From: Candidatus Limivicinus faecipullorum
Lineage (GTDB): Bacteria; Bacillota; Clostridia; Oscillospirales; Oscillospiraceae
Direction of reading: 5' to 3'
DNA length: 29,706 nucleotides
NCBI GenBank assembly: GCA_018711755.1
Contig: DVHY01000046.1
Coordinates: 1-29,706, forward strand
Shown here: positions 1 to 8,101 of the stretch, in pieces
Layout: every line of letters starts with the position of its first letter
Position numbering within the stretch: position 1 is the stretch's first letter
Position numbers and translations under genes: made by a program
The notes under the pieces: model-generated
What the model was told of the DNA's origin: nothing
Seen by the model: the letters and a program-made list of their open reading frames with translations, nothing else
Databases searched by the model: none

Positions 1-1973
1 TCCTCCCCATTGAGCCGGGGCTTGGTCAGCTCTATATACCAGTCGCAGTAGCTGTCCCAGATGAAGTCGTATATCTTGCCCGCGGCAACGCCCAGCTCAA
101 AGCTGTCCATATTCTCGCAGACTTCCTTCACCACGGTGTTGAGCTTGGAGAGTATCCACTTGTCCTCCAGCTCCAGCTTTTCCGGCAACTCATTTTTATC
201 GATGCTCAGATTCATCATCACAAAGCGGGAGGCATTCCATATCTTGTTGCAGAAGTTGCGCATTGCCTCGCACTTTTCCACATAGAAGCGCATGTCATTT
301 CCGGGGGAGTTGCCGGTTATCAGATTGAAGCGGAGAGCGTCGGCGCCGTAATTGTCCACCATCTCCAAGGGGTCGATGCCGTTGCCCAGGGACTTGGACA
401 TCTTCCGTCCCAGGCTGTCTCTCACCAGGCCGTGGATGAACACGGTGTGGAAGGGCTCCTTCTTCATCTGCTCCATGCCGGAGAAGATCATTCTGGCAAC
501 CCAGAAGAAGATAATGTCATAGCCGGTGACCATTACGCTGGTGGGATACCAGTAGTCCAGTTCCGGGGTCTTTTCCGGCCAGCCCATAGTGGAGAAGGGC
601 CAGAGGGCAGAACTGAACCAGGTGTCCAGCACGTCCTCGTCCCGGGTGATGTTCTTGCTGTGGCAGTGCTCACACTCGGTGGCGTCCTGGCGGGAGACGG
701 TTATATGGCCGCAGTCGGCGCAGTACCAGGCGGGGATCTGGTGGCCCCACCACAGCTGCCGGGAGATGCACCAGTCATGGACGTTCTCCATCCAGTTCAG
801 GTAGGTCTTGGTGAATCGCTCGGGCACGAACTTTATCCTGCCGTCCTTCACCACGTTTATGGCCTCCTTGGCCAGAGGGGCCATCTTCACGAACCACTGG
901 GGGCTGGTGAGAGGCTCCACCACGGTGCCGCAGCGGTAGCAGCAGCCCACATTGTGGCTGTAGGGCTCGGTCTTCACCAGATAGCCCTGCTCCTCCAGGT
1001 CGGCCACTATGGCCTTGCGGGCCTCGTAGCGGTCCATGCCGTTATATTTGCCGCCGTTTATTATCCTGGCGTCCTCGTCGATGCACTGTATCTGCTCCAG
1101 GTTGTGGCGCAATCCCACCTCATAGTCGTTGGGGTCATGGCAGGGGGTCATTTTCACGGCGCCGGTGCCGAAGCCCAGCTCCACATAGTCGTCGGCCACG
1201 ATGGGCAGCTTCCGGCCCACCAGGGGCAGGATGGCGTTCTTGCCCACCAGGTGCTTGTAACGCTCATCGTCGGGGTGGACGGCCACGCCGGTGTCGCCCA
1301 GCATGGTCTCCGGGCGGGTGGTGGCGATGATGAACTCCTCGTCGGAGTCCTCGATGGGATAGCGGATATACCAGAAAGCTCCGGGCATGTCCTTATATTC
1401 CACCTCGGCGTCGGAGAGGGCGGTGCGGCACTTGGGACACCAGTTGATTATACGGCTGCCCTTGTAGATGAGGCCCTTCTCGTACAGGTCGCAGAAGGTC
1501 TCCCGCACGGAGCGGGCGCAGACCTCATCCATGGTGAAGCGGCTGCGCTCCCAGTCGCAGGAGACGCCCAGGCTCTTCTGCTGCTCCACTATCCTGTCCC
1601 CGTACTGCTCCTTCCAGGCCCAGACCCGCTCCAGGAACTTCTCCCGGCCCAGGTCATAGCGGCTCAGGCCCTCTTCCTTGCGCAGCACTTCCTCCACCTT
1701 TATCTGAGTGGCTATGCCCGCATGGTCAACTCCGGGCAGCCACAAGGCGGCGTAGCCCTGCATGCGCTTATAGCGGGTGAGTATGTCCTGGAGGGTCGCG
1801 TCCAGGGCATGGCCCATGTGCAGCTGGCCGGTGACATTGGGTGGGGGCATGACGATGGAAAAGGGCTTTTTGTCCTTATCCACCACGCCTTTGAAGTAGC
1901 CGCCCTTCATCCACATGTCGTAGATATTCTTTTCCACCGCTTTGGGGTCGTAGGTCTTTGGAAGCTCTCGCAT
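1..1973 (-). CDS. valS: Valyl-tRNA synthetase, 3' end cut by window edge
   Basis: Class I aminoacyl-tRNA synthetase that charges tRNA-Val in the cytoplasm. The minus-strand reading frame is open from the ATG at 1973 to base 1, giving about 657 residues, so the C-terminal anticodon-binding and coiled-coil end lies outside the window (ValRS is usually about 880 residues). Near the N-terminus the PPPNVTGQLHMGHAL stretch carries the HIGH-type signature. A Cys-rich zinc-ribbon region (CxxC pairs) is visible, as are the WWGHQIPAWYC stretch and the GRKMSKSLGNGIDP signature typical of ValRS. The start is supported by AGGAGG eight bases upstream. The gene is preceded by its own promoter and a T-box leader, which independently fits an aminoacyl-tRNA synthetase gene. 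Identification is firm. Confidence 0.97.
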   Translation of the reverse strand, partial: MRELPKTYDPKAVEKNIYDMWMKGGYFKGVVDKDKKPFSIVMPPPNVTGQLHMGHALDATLQDILTRYKRMQGYAALWLPGVDHAGIATQIKVEEVLRKEEGLSRYDLGREKFLERVWAWKEQYGDRIVEQQKSLGVSCDWERSRFTMDEVCARSVRETFCDLYEKGLIYKGSRIINWCPKCRTALSDAEVEYKDMPGAFWYIRYPIEDSDEEFIIATTRPETMLGDTGVAVHPDDERYKHLVGKNAILPLVGRKLPIVADDYVELGFGTGAVKMTPCHDPNDYEVGLRHNLEQIQCIDEDARIINGGKYNGMDRYEARKAIVADLEEQGYLVKTEPYSHNVGCCYRCGTVVEPLTSPQWFVKMAPLAKEAINVVKDGRIKFVPERFTKTYLNWMENVHDWCISRQLWWGHQIPAWYCADCGHITVSRQDATECEHCHSKNITRDEDVLDTWFSSALWPFSTMGWPEKTPELDYWYPTSVMVTGYDIIFFWVARMIFSGMEQMKKEPFHTVFIHGLVRDSLGRKMSKSLGNGIDPLEMVDNYGADALRFNLITGNSPGNDMRFYVEKCEAMRNFCNKIWNASRFVMMNLSIDKNELPEKLELEDKWILSKLNTVVKEVCENMDSFELGVAAGKIYDFIWDSYCDWYIELTKPRLNGE

Positions 1974-1988
1974 ATAAACATCCTCCTG

Positions 1989-2234
1989 AAAAAATGAAAG
2001 CGCCCTGAAGCCGTAGCTTCAGGGCGATAATTTACCGCGGTACCACCTGAATTCCGCCTATGGCGGCGCTCATGGACTCTGTAACGGGAATCCCCCGCCG
2101 GGACTACGCAGCTTTTGAAGCCTTCATCCCCGGTGCTCAAGGCCGACCTTCCCCGGCGTTTCACAGGAGCTCTCACCAACCGCTCCCTCTCTGAGATCCG
2201 CAGACCCGGGTACTCCTGCCTGTCACAGCAATTT
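1989..2234 (-). promoter_or_regulatory. T-box riboswitch leader of valS
   Basis: This RNA leader senses uncharged tRNA and controls readthrough into valS. On the minus strand the conserved antiterminator box AGGTGGTACCGCGG lies at 2035-2048. It is followed by a GC-rich hairpin (arms 2001-2010 and 2017-2026) and a T-rich tract (1989-1994) that form the terminator. Upstream, the stem I signatures AGTA (2211-2214) and GGTTGGTGAGAG (2170-2181) are present. A GTC triplet at 2145-2147 lies where a valine specifier would be expected, but I assigned it by eye and it is less sure than the T-box itself. The whole 1974-2281 gap between valS and its neighbour is taken up by this leader and its promoter. 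Confidence 0.93.
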
Positions 2235-2240
2235 GACTGG

Positions 2241-2269
2241 ATTTTACTGCAAACAGCGGATTTTGTCAA
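2241..2269 (-). promoter_or_regulatory. Sigma-A type promoter of the valS T-box leader
   Basis: On the minus strand TTGACA (2264-2269) is followed after exactly 17 bases by TAAAAT (2241-2246), close to the bacterial housekeeping consensus. The predicted transcript starts near 2234, just ahead of stem I of the T-box. The -35 box begins only 13 bases after the stop codon of the upstream flavoprotein gene, with no terminator between them. Confidence 0.85.
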
Positions 2270-2281
2270 TAGGGCAGCGAC

Positions 2282-3103
2282 TCAGTTTCCCCTATTCTTA
2301 TCCACATATTCGCAGGCGGAGAGGGCGGCCACATTCCCCTCTCCGGCGGCCTTGGCCAGCTGGTAGGGCTTGCCGGTGCAGTCCCCGGCGGCAAAGACCC
2401 CGGGCACGTCCGTCTCCATATTCTTTCCCGTCACTATGCCGCCCTTTTCATAGCGCAGCCCCGGCACCAGCTGGGTGACGGACACGGTGTCCTTTATTAT
2501 AAACACTGCGTCCACCTTGTATTCCTCTCCATTATACACCAGAGTGTCCGCCTTCCCCTCGCCTTTTATCTCGTATTTCCCGCCGCCGGCAAAATGCAGC
2601 AGCTCCGAGCAGATGCCCCGGAGGAAGTCCGCATCCTGCTCGGCCTCTTCCCCGCTGCCTATGAGGGCCGCCCGCTTGCCCTTATAGAGCATGCCGTCGC
2701 AGGTGGCGCAGTAGCTGACGCCCCGGCCTAAAAACTCCGCCTCGCCAGGGTAGAGCTTTTCCCGGGTGATGCCGGCGGCGATTATCACGGCCCCAGCCTG
2801 GTAATAGTCGCTGCCCACCGCTACGCCGAAGCTGCCGCCGAAGGGCATTACCGACAGGGCCCGGCCACGTATCACCTCCGCCCCGCTGTTTTCCAGCTGA
2901 TTAAAGAGCTGCTTTGCCATGTCCGCCCCGCTTATGGAGGCTATGCCCGGGTAATTGGTCACCTGCTCCGCCTTGTAAAGGCTGCTGGTCTCCACCGGGT
3001 TCGTGACCACTCCCACGCTCTTGCCCCGGTTCAGGCAGGTCACCGCCGCCGATACCCCGGCTATGCCCCCGCCGATTATCATGATATCAAAGCTGTCAGC
3101 CAT
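2282..3103 (-). CDS. Thioredoxin reductase-like FAD flavoprotein, short form
   Basis: This 273-residue member of the class II pyridine nucleotide-disulfide oxidoreductase family is probably a cytoplasmic dithiol/disulfide reductase. An N-terminal FAD motif GGGIAG (residues 11-16), the redox pair CATC (Cys132, Cys135) and the C-terminal FAD motif AAGDCTGKPYQ place it with TrxB. It is shorter than usual TrxB (about 305-320 residues). The loss falls in the second nucleotide domain: a GxGxxA-like stretch remains near 149-154, but the HRR...R stretch that normally follows and binds the NADPH phosphate is absent. It may therefore use NADH, ferredoxin or another donor (inference). The start at 3103 has an AAAGGA ribosome site. 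It is divergent from glnS across a short shared gap. Confidence 0.85.
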   Translation of the reverse strand: MADSFDIMIIGGGIAGVSAAVTCLNRGKSVGVVTNPVETSSLYKAEQVTNYPGIASISGADMAKQLFNQLENSGAEVIRGRALSVMPFGGSFGVAVGSDYYQAGAVIIAAGITREKLYPGEAEFLGRGVSYCATCDGMLYKGKRAALIGSGEEAEQDADFLRGICSELLHFAGGGKYEIKGEGKADTLVYNGEEYKVDAVFIIKDTVSVTQLVPGLRYEKGGIVTGKNMETDVPGVFAAGDCTGKPYQLAKAAGEGNVAALSACEYVDKNRGN

Positions 3104-3163
3104 GGTGATTTTCCTTTCGCTTTTTTATTCAGTATTATGTACAGTTATCTTAGCACATTTTTG

Positions 3164-3192
3164 TTGTAATTACCAGAGCAATCGTTTATAAT
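3164..3192 (+). promoter_or_regulatory. Sigma-A type promoter of glnS
   Basis: TTGTAA (3164-3169) is followed after 17 bases by a perfect TATAAT (3187-3192) on the plus strand. The start codon of glnS follows about 38 bases after the -10 box. Confidence 0.8.
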
Positions 3193-3230
3193 GTGGAATG
3201 ATTCATTAGTAGATATAGGAGATGGAAAAG

Positions 3231-4916
3231 ATGGACGAAACCGCCAGAAACTTTATTGACGCCTTTGTGCAGGAGGACCTCTCGGAGGGCCACCGCTGCT
3301 ACGGCATGCAGGTACACACCCGCTTTCCTCCCGAGCCCAACGGCTATCTCCATATAGGCCACTGCAAGGCTCTGACCATTGACTTCGGCACTGCCGAGCG
3401 CTTTGGCGGCGTCTGCAACCTGCGTATGGACGACACCAACCCCGCCAAGGAGGACACGGAATACGTGGACGCCATCCAGGAGGATATCCACTGGCTGGGT
3501 TTTGACTGGGGCGACAGGTTCTATTACGGTTCCGACTACTTTGAAAAGACCTATGAATACGCCATAGAACTTATAAAAAAGGGCCTGGCCTACGTATGCG
3601 AGCTCACCCCCGAGCAGTTCAAAGAATACCGGGGCGACACCACCAAGCCCGCCGTCAGCCCCTGGAGAGACCGGCCCATAGAGGAGAGCCTGGACCTCTT
3701 CCGGCGCATGCGCAACGGGAAATTTCCCGAAGGCAAGTACACCCTCCGGGCCAAAATAGACCTGGCCAGCGGCAACTTCAACATGCGCGACCCTGTGCTC
3801 TACCGCATCCGCTATATAGAGCACCACCGCCAGGGCACCAAGTGGTGCATCTTCCCCATGTACGACTTCGCCCACCCCATCCAGGATGCCCTGGAGGGCA
3901 TCACCCACTCCCTCTGCTCCCTGGAATATGAGGCCCACCGGCCCCTCTATGACTGGGTGGTCTCCAACGTGTCCATCCCCGGCATCAAGCCCCGGCAGAT
4001 AGAGTTCGCCCGCCTGGGCATCAACTACACCGTCATGTCCAAGCGCAAGCTGCGCCGGCTGGTGGAAGAGGGCCGGGTGGACGGCTGGGACGATCCCCGC
4101 ATGCCCACCCTCTGCGGCCTGCGCCGCCGGGGCTACACCAGCGCCTCCATCCGGGATTTCTGCGAGCGCATAGGCGTTTCCAAGGTGGACTCCACAGTGG
4201 ACTGGGCCTTGCTTGAAAGCTGCCTGAGAGACGACCTGAACGCCAACGCCCCCCGGGTCATGGCCGTGCTGCACCCGGTGAAGCTCACCGTCACCAACTA
4301 CCCCCAGGGCAAGAGCGAGCTGCTCACCGTGGAAAACAATCCCCTCAAGCCCGAGGACGGCACCAGGGAGATCAGCTTCTCCCGGAACCTGTGGGTGGAA
4401 GCCGAGGACTTTATGGAGGTCCCCGCTCCCAAGTACAAGCGCCTCTTCCCCGGCAACGAGGTGCGGCTTAAGGGCGCCTACCTGGTCAAGTGTACCGGCT
4501 GCGTCAAAGACGAAAAGGGCAATGTCACCGAGATACTCTGTGAGTACGACCCGGAGAGCCGGGGCGGCGACCCCGCCGACGGCCGCAAGGTGAAGGGCGC
4601 CACTCTCCACTGGGTGGATGCCGCCACCGCCGCCGACGCTGAGGTGCGGCTTTACGACTATCTCTTTACCGACCCCGACCCGGACGCCCAGGACAAGAAC
4701 TTCCTGGACTTCCTCAATCCCGACAGCCTCATCACTTTGCAGGGCTGCAAGGTGGAGGCCGGTCTGGCCAAGATTCCCATGCCGGAGAAAGGCAAGAACT
4801 CCCAGGGCTTCCAGTTCATGCGCCAGGGCTATTTCTGCTTGGACAACAAGGATGCCGCCCCCGGGCATCTGGTCTTCAACCGGGCCGTAGCTTTGAAGGA
4901 CAGCTTTAAAAAATAA
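3231..4916 (+). CDS. glnS: Glutaminyl-tRNA synthetase
   Basis: This enzyme charges tRNA-Gln directly with glutamine. The 561-residue protein has the class Ic signatures of GlnRS: PEPNGYLHIGH with HIGH at residues 41-44, and VMSKRKL near residue 269. The beta-barrel anticodon-binding C-terminus ends in a typical LVFNRAVALKDSF stretch. I chose the ATG at 3231 over the in-frame ATG at 3222. The AGGAG site at 3217-3221 touches the first ATG directly but sits nine bases before the second. The gene stands alone, with its own promoter upstream and a hairpin terminator downstream. The length matches bacterial GlnRS (about 550-560 residues), and the TATAAT promoter fits a housekeeping role. Confidence 0.96.
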   Translation: MDETARNFIDAFVQEDLSEGHRCYGMQVHTRFPPEPNGYLHIGHCKALTIDFGTAERFGGVCNLRMDDTNPAKEDTEYVDAIQEDIHWLGFDWGDRFYYGSDYFEKTYEYAIELIKKGLAYVCELTPEQFKEYRGDTTKPAVSPWRDRPIEESLDLFRRMRNGKFPEGKYTLRAKIDLASGNFNMRDPVLYRIRYIEHHRQGTKWCIFPMYDFAHPIQDALEGITHSLCSLEYEAHRPLYDWVVSNVSIPGIKPRQIEFARLGINYTVMSKRKLRRLVEEGRVDGWDDPRMPTLCGLRRRGYTSASIRDFCERIGVSKVDSTVDWALLESCLRDDLNANAPRVMAVLHPVKLTVTNYPQGKSELLTVENNPLKPEDGTREISFSRNLWVEAEDFMEVPAPKYKRLFPGNEVRLKGAYLVKCTGCVKDEKGNVTEILCEYDPESRGGDPADGRKVKGATLHWVDAATAADAEVRLYDYLFTDPDPDAQDKNFLDFLNPDSLITLQGCKVEAGLAKIPMPEKGKNSQGFQFMRQGYFCLDNKDAAPGHLVFNRAVALKDSFKK

Positions 4917-4922
4917 ACTCCC

Positions 4923-4954
4923 GGGCCGTCATCTCAGATGACGGCCCTGTTTTA
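4923..4954 (+). terminator. Rho-independent terminator of glnS
   Basis: A perfect ten-base-pair stem (4923-4932 with 4938-4947), a five-base loop and a following TGTTTT tract lie seven bases after the glnS stop codon. Confidence 0.88.
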
Positions 4955-4974
4955 AAGGAAGGTGCCTCTGCCCT

Positions 4975-5508
4975 ATGACTTTTGAGCCAGTAAGCAGCCC
5001 CCTGCATCCGCTCTATTCCAGGGCCATGGAGCTCTACGCTCTCAGTTTTCCCTATCACGAGCAGCGCCGTCCCTCATCTCAGGAACGGATACTGAAAAAT
5101 AGTGAATATAATTTTCTGCTCATCATGGACGAGGGCCGCTTTTCCGGACTCATGCTCTGCTGGGAAACCGCCGGCTTTATCTACGTCGAGCATTTCTGTA
5201 TCCTGCCAGAGCTGAGAGGCCGGGGCATCGGCGCTGCCGCTCTGGAGCTGCTCGGCCGCAGGGGCAAGACCCTCATCCTTGAGATCGACCCGCCTGTGGA
5301 CGATATCTCCCGACGCCGCCAGGGCTTTTACGAAAGGGCCGGCTTCGTCTCCAACTGCTATGAACATGTCCACCCCCCCTATCATCAGGATTGCTCCGGC
5401 CACAGCCTCGTGCTGATGTCCAGCCCCCGGCCCCTCTCTCCCCCTGAGTACCGGGCCTTTGCCGACTACCTGAGCCGGGTGGTCATGGACGGTGCCTTGA
5501 CAGATTAG
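4975..5508 (+). CDS. GNAT family N-acetyltransferase
   Basis: A 177-residue single-domain acetyltransferase that would move an acetyl group from acetyl-CoA to an amine. The acyl-CoA pyrophosphate loop is visible as LPELRGRGIGAAAL, with RGRGIG at residues 81-86 after a beta strand ending in VEHFCILPE. A later FYERAGF stretch is the usual GNAT motif B. The substrate cannot be told. A GGAAGG ribosome site lies about twelve bases before the ATG, which is rather far. The gene follows the glnS terminator and has no clear strong promoter of its own, so it may rely on readthrough. It converges on rfbB. Confidence 0.88.
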   Translation: MTFEPVSSPLHPLYSRAMELYALSFPYHEQRRPSSQERILKNSEYNFLLIMDEGRFSGLMLCWETAGFIYVEHFCILPELRGRGIGAAALELLGRRGKTLILEIDPPVDDISRRRQGFYERAGFVSNCYEHVHPPYHQDCSGHSLVLMSSPRPLSPPEYRAFADYLSRVVMDGALTD

Positions 5509-5519
5509 TTTACATAATC

Positions 5520-5559
5520 AAAACCAGCCTCCCGGAGCGGATTCCGGAAGGCTGGTTTT
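5520..5559. terminator. Bidirectional terminator between acetyltransferase and rfbB
   Basis: Near-perfect hairpin: ten bases AAAACCAGCC at 5520-5529 pair with GGCTGGTTTT at 5550-5559, extended inward with one mismatch. It gives a T tract on both strands and lies between two convergent genes. Confidence 0.88.
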
Positions 5560-5577
5560 ACTTTACCGCGCAAATGC

Positions 5578-6640
5578 TTATATCCTGTTGTTGGAGTACA
5601 TCTTCTCGTAGTAGTTCATATACTCCCCGGAGACTATCTTCTCCATCCACTCCCCGTGGCGGAGATACCAGTCTATGGTGCTGGCCATGCCGGTCTCAAA
5701 GGTATACTTGGGGGCCCAGCCCAGCTGGGTGGTTATCTTGGTATTGTCTATGGCGTAGCGCCTGTCGTGGCCGGGCCGGTCCTTCACGTGGACGATCAGG
5801 TCCTCGCTCTTGCCGGTACTGCCGATAATGAGCTTGACTATATCGATATTGGCCTTCTCGTTGTTGCCGCCGATATTGTACACCTCGCCGGTGACGCCCT
5901 TCTCCAGCACCGTGGCTATGGCGGCGCAGTGGTCTTCCACATACAGCCAGTCGCGTATCTGCATGCCGTCGCCGTAGACGGGCAGATTCTTGCCGTTGAG
6001 GCAGTTATTTATCATCAGGGGGATGAGCTTCTCCGGGAACTGGTAGGGGCCGTAGTTGTTAGAGCAGCGGGTTATGTTAACCGGCATGCCATAGGTCTTG
6101 TTATAGGCCCTCACCACAAAGTCCGCTGAGGCTTTGGAGGCGGAGTAGGGGCTGTTGGGAGCCAGGGGCGTTGTCTCGGTGAACATGCCCGTGGGGCCCA
6201 GGGCGCCGTAGACCTCGTCGGTGGAGACCTGGAGGTACTTCACTCCCTCCTTGAATTCATAGGAGTATTTGTCATCCGGGTCCAGCTTCCAGTGCTTCTT
6301 GGCCACATCCAGCAGGGTCTGGGTGCCCAGGATATTGGTTATCAGGAAAATGTCCGGGTCGGTGATGCTCCGATCCACATGGCTCTCGGCGGCAAAGTTC
6401 ACCACCGTGTCAAACTCATATTTGCTGAAGAGCTCCTCCACCAGGCGGCGGTCATGGATGTCGCCCTTGGCGAAGCGGTAGCGGGAGTCGCCGCTGACTT
6501 CCGTCAGGTTGTCCAGATTGCCTGCATAGGTGAGCAGGTCCAGGTTCACCACGAAAATGTCCTCGTAGTTTCTCAGCAGGTAATGGATGAAGTTGGAGCC
6601 GATAAAGCCGGCGCCGCCGGTGACAAGGATATTTTTCATA
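5578..6640 (-). CDS. rfbB: dTDP-glucose 4,6-dehydratase
   Basis: This enzyme converts dTDP-glucose to dTDP-4-keto-6-deoxyglucose, the second step toward dTDP-rhamnose and other deoxysugars of cell-surface glycans. It is an extended short-chain dehydrogenase with the NAD motif GGAGFIG (residues 8-14), the catalytic TDE (140-142) and the YSASK pair (Tyr165, Lys169), 353 residues in all. I used the ATG at 6640 because the family normally begins MKNILVTGG. A TTG at 6648 is also possible: it follows the rfbA stop directly and lies at a better distance from the AAGGA site inside rfbA. It is co-transcribed with rfbA. The rfbC and rfbD partners are not in the window. Confidence 0.96.
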
Positions 6641-6648
6641 TGTATCAA

Positions 6649-7518
6649 TCAGTCCTTTTCCACAAGTGATATGAGGTACTGCCCGTACTCGGTCATTTTC
6701 AGTTCTGTGCCCAGAGCACGGAGCTTTTCGTCGCTTATCCAGCCCCGGCGCCAGGCTATCTCCTCTATGCAGGATACATAGAAGCCCTGGCGGTTCTGCA
6801 CCGTGGCCACAAACTGGGAGGCCTGGAGCATGCCCTCGGGAGTGCCGGTGTCCAGCCAGGCCATGCCCCGTCCCATGGGGCTCACCAGGAGCTCCCCGCG
6901 CTGAAGGTACACGTTGTTCACCGTGGTTATCTCCAGCTCCCCTCTGGGGGAGGGCTGGATATTCTTTGCCACATCCACCACGCTGTTGTCATAGAAGTAC
7001 AGGCCGGGCACGGCAAAATTGCTCTTGGGGTTGGCAGGCTTCTCCTCAATGGACACCACCCGCTTGTTCTCATCAAATTCCACCACGCCGAAGGACTTGG
7101 GGTTCTTCACCTGGACGCCGAAGATCATGCCGCCCTTTTCTATGGCCGCGCCTTTGCGCAGATAGTCGGACAGAGCCTGGCCGTAGAACACATTGTCCCC
7201 CAAAATAAGGCAGACGGAGTCGGAGCCGATAAAGTCCTCGCCCAGGATAAAGGCTTCCGCCAGGCCTCTGGGCTCCTCCTGCACCACGTACTCAAAGTGC
7301 ATGCCCAGGCGCTTTCCGTCCCCCAGAAGTTCCCGGTAGTGGGGCAGGTCCTCGGGAGTGGATATTATCAGCACCTCCCGGATGCCGGCCAGCATCAGCA
7401 CGGACAGCGGATAATAGACCATCGGCTTATCATAGATAGGCAGCAGCTGCTTTGAGACGACTCTGGTCATGGGATACAGCCGGGTGCCTCTGCCGCCGGC
7501 AAGAATTATTCCCTTCAT
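6649..7518 (-). CDS. rfbA: Glucose-1-phosphate thymidylyltransferase
   Basis: This enzyme joins glucose-1-phosphate and dTTP to make dTDP-glucose, the first step of dTDP-deoxysugar synthesis. The N-terminus MKGIILAGGRGTRLYPMT carries the nucleotidyltransferase signature. YDKPMVYYPLSVLM, LGDNVFYG and EEKPANPKSNFAVPGLYFYD are all typical of RmlA. At 289 residues it has the family's usual length. The frame is open further upstream, but MKG is the family start and GGAGG lies eleven bases before it. It heads a two-gene operon with rfbB and has a recognisable promoter. Confidence 0.96.
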   Translation of the reverse strand: MKGIILAGGRGTRLYPMTRVVSKQLLPIYDKPMVYYPLSVLMLAGIREVLIISTPEDLPHYRELLGDGKRLGMHFEYVVQEEPRGLAEAFILGEDFIGSDSVCLILGDNVFYGQALSDYLRKGAAIEKGGMIFGVQVKNPKSFGVVEFDENKRVVSIEEKPANPKSNFAVPGLYFYDNSVVDVAKNIQPSPRGELEITTVNNVYLQRGELLVSPMGRGMAWLDTGTPEGMLQASQFVATVQNRQGFYVSCIEEIAWRRGWISDEKLRALGTELKMTEYGQYLISLVEKD

Positions 7519-7563
7519 GGCAATGCATACCTCCATCATCCGTTTAATTGCTTTTGACAACTG

Positions 7564-7593
7564 ATTGTACCATTCACAGGGCAAATCTGTCAA
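7564..7593 (-). promoter_or_regulatory. Sigma-A type promoter of rfbA-rfbB
   Basis: On the minus strand TTGACA (7588-7593) is followed after 18 bases by TACAAT (7564-7569), about 46 bases ahead of the rfbA start codon. Confidence 0.78.
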
Positions 7594-7658
7594 TCTCTGT
7601 CGCAGACTACACCGGGGAAAAAACTTTTGATTTATGCCCTGAACAGGTGAAAAAAGGC

Positions 7659-7687
7659 TTGAATTATGTTTGTACCTATGGTATACT
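7659..7687 (+). promoter_or_regulatory. Sigma-A type promoter of secG
   Basis: TTGAAT (7659-7664) is followed after 17 bases by TATACT (7682-7687) on the plus strand, about 43 bases before the secG start. With the rfbA promoter it accounts for the 212-base divergent gap 7519-7730. Confidence 0.72.
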
Positions 7688-7730
7688 TTTCTGGCTGTTA
7701 AGCGTGTATACTTTGAAAGGGTTGAAATAA

Positions 7731-7967
7731 ATGTCTGCTATCACAATTATCCTCACTATAATTCAGGTCCTCTCCGGCGTTGCCGTCACCGCTATCGTGC
7801 TTATGCAGAGCGGCAAGAGCGCCGGTCTCTCCGGCGCCATCTCCGGCGGCGCTGAGACCTTCCTGTCCAAGGGCAAGGCCAAGACCTGGGATGCCAAGCT
7901 GGCAAAGGCCACCAAGTGGTTCGCCCTGGCTTTCGTCATCCTGACTCTGAGCCTGCATTTCGTCTGA
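7731..7967 (+). CDS. secG: SecG preprotein translocase subunit
   Basis: Small membrane protein of the SecYEG channel that aids protein export. The 78 residues form two membrane segments (about 3-23 and 58-76). They are separated by the conserved loop VLMQSGKSAGLSGAISGG followed by AETFLSKGKAKT, the classical SecG signature. An AAAGGG site precedes the ATG by about nine bases. It has its own promoter and is followed by a hairpin terminator, so it appears to be a single-gene unit. It is not linked here to rnr and smpB, its common neighbours in Firmicutes. Confidence 0.93.
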   Translation: MSAITIILTIIQVLSGVAVTAIVLMQSGKSAGLSGAISGGAETFLSKGKAKTWDAKLAKATKWFALAFVILTLSLHFV

Positions 7968-7990
7968 TACCATTTTAAAACCGGAAAGAC

Positions 7991-8025
7991 TGCCGCTGCG
8001 CCTGAAAGTGCAGCGGCAGCTTTTT
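7991..8025 (+). terminator. Rho-independent terminator of secG
   Basis: A nine-base-pair stem (7991-7999 with 8010-8018), then GC and a TTTTT tract ending at 8025, 24 bases past the secG stop. Confidence 0.85.
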
Positions 8026-8050
8026 CTCCATAAAGTCTCGCGCAGAAATA

Positions 8051-8086
8051 CCGGCCCGCTGCAGGAAGATGCAGCGGGCCGGTTTT
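8051..8086. terminator. Strong hairpin between secG and the CoA-transferase operon
   Basis: A perfect 13-base-pair stem (8051-8063 with 8070-8082), a six-base loop and TTTT on the plus strand. On the minus strand the downstream side reads TATTTCT, a weaker tract. It probably ends both the secG transcript (as backup) and the long minus-strand operon whose last stop codon is at 8102. Confidence 0.75.
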
Positions 8087-8101
8087 CAGTTGAGGCTATT
8101 A

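Noticed and set aside
432..1997. A 521-codon open frame antisense to valS
   Set aside because: valS is certain on the minus strand with its own T-box leader; the plus-strand frame lacks any family motif.
1907..2269. A 120-codon minus-strand frame through the T-box leader
   Set aside because: It overlaps the structured leader and the start of valS, lacks a ribosome site and resembles no protein.
3186..4868. A 560-codon open frame antisense to glnS
   Set aside because: glnS has promoter, ribosome site, both catalytic motifs and a terminator; the antisense frame has none.
7991..8086. The two similar hairpins after secG as a repeat element or small RNA
   Set aside because: They share only a short GCAGCGG core and each fits a terminator between converging genes, so no special element is needed.
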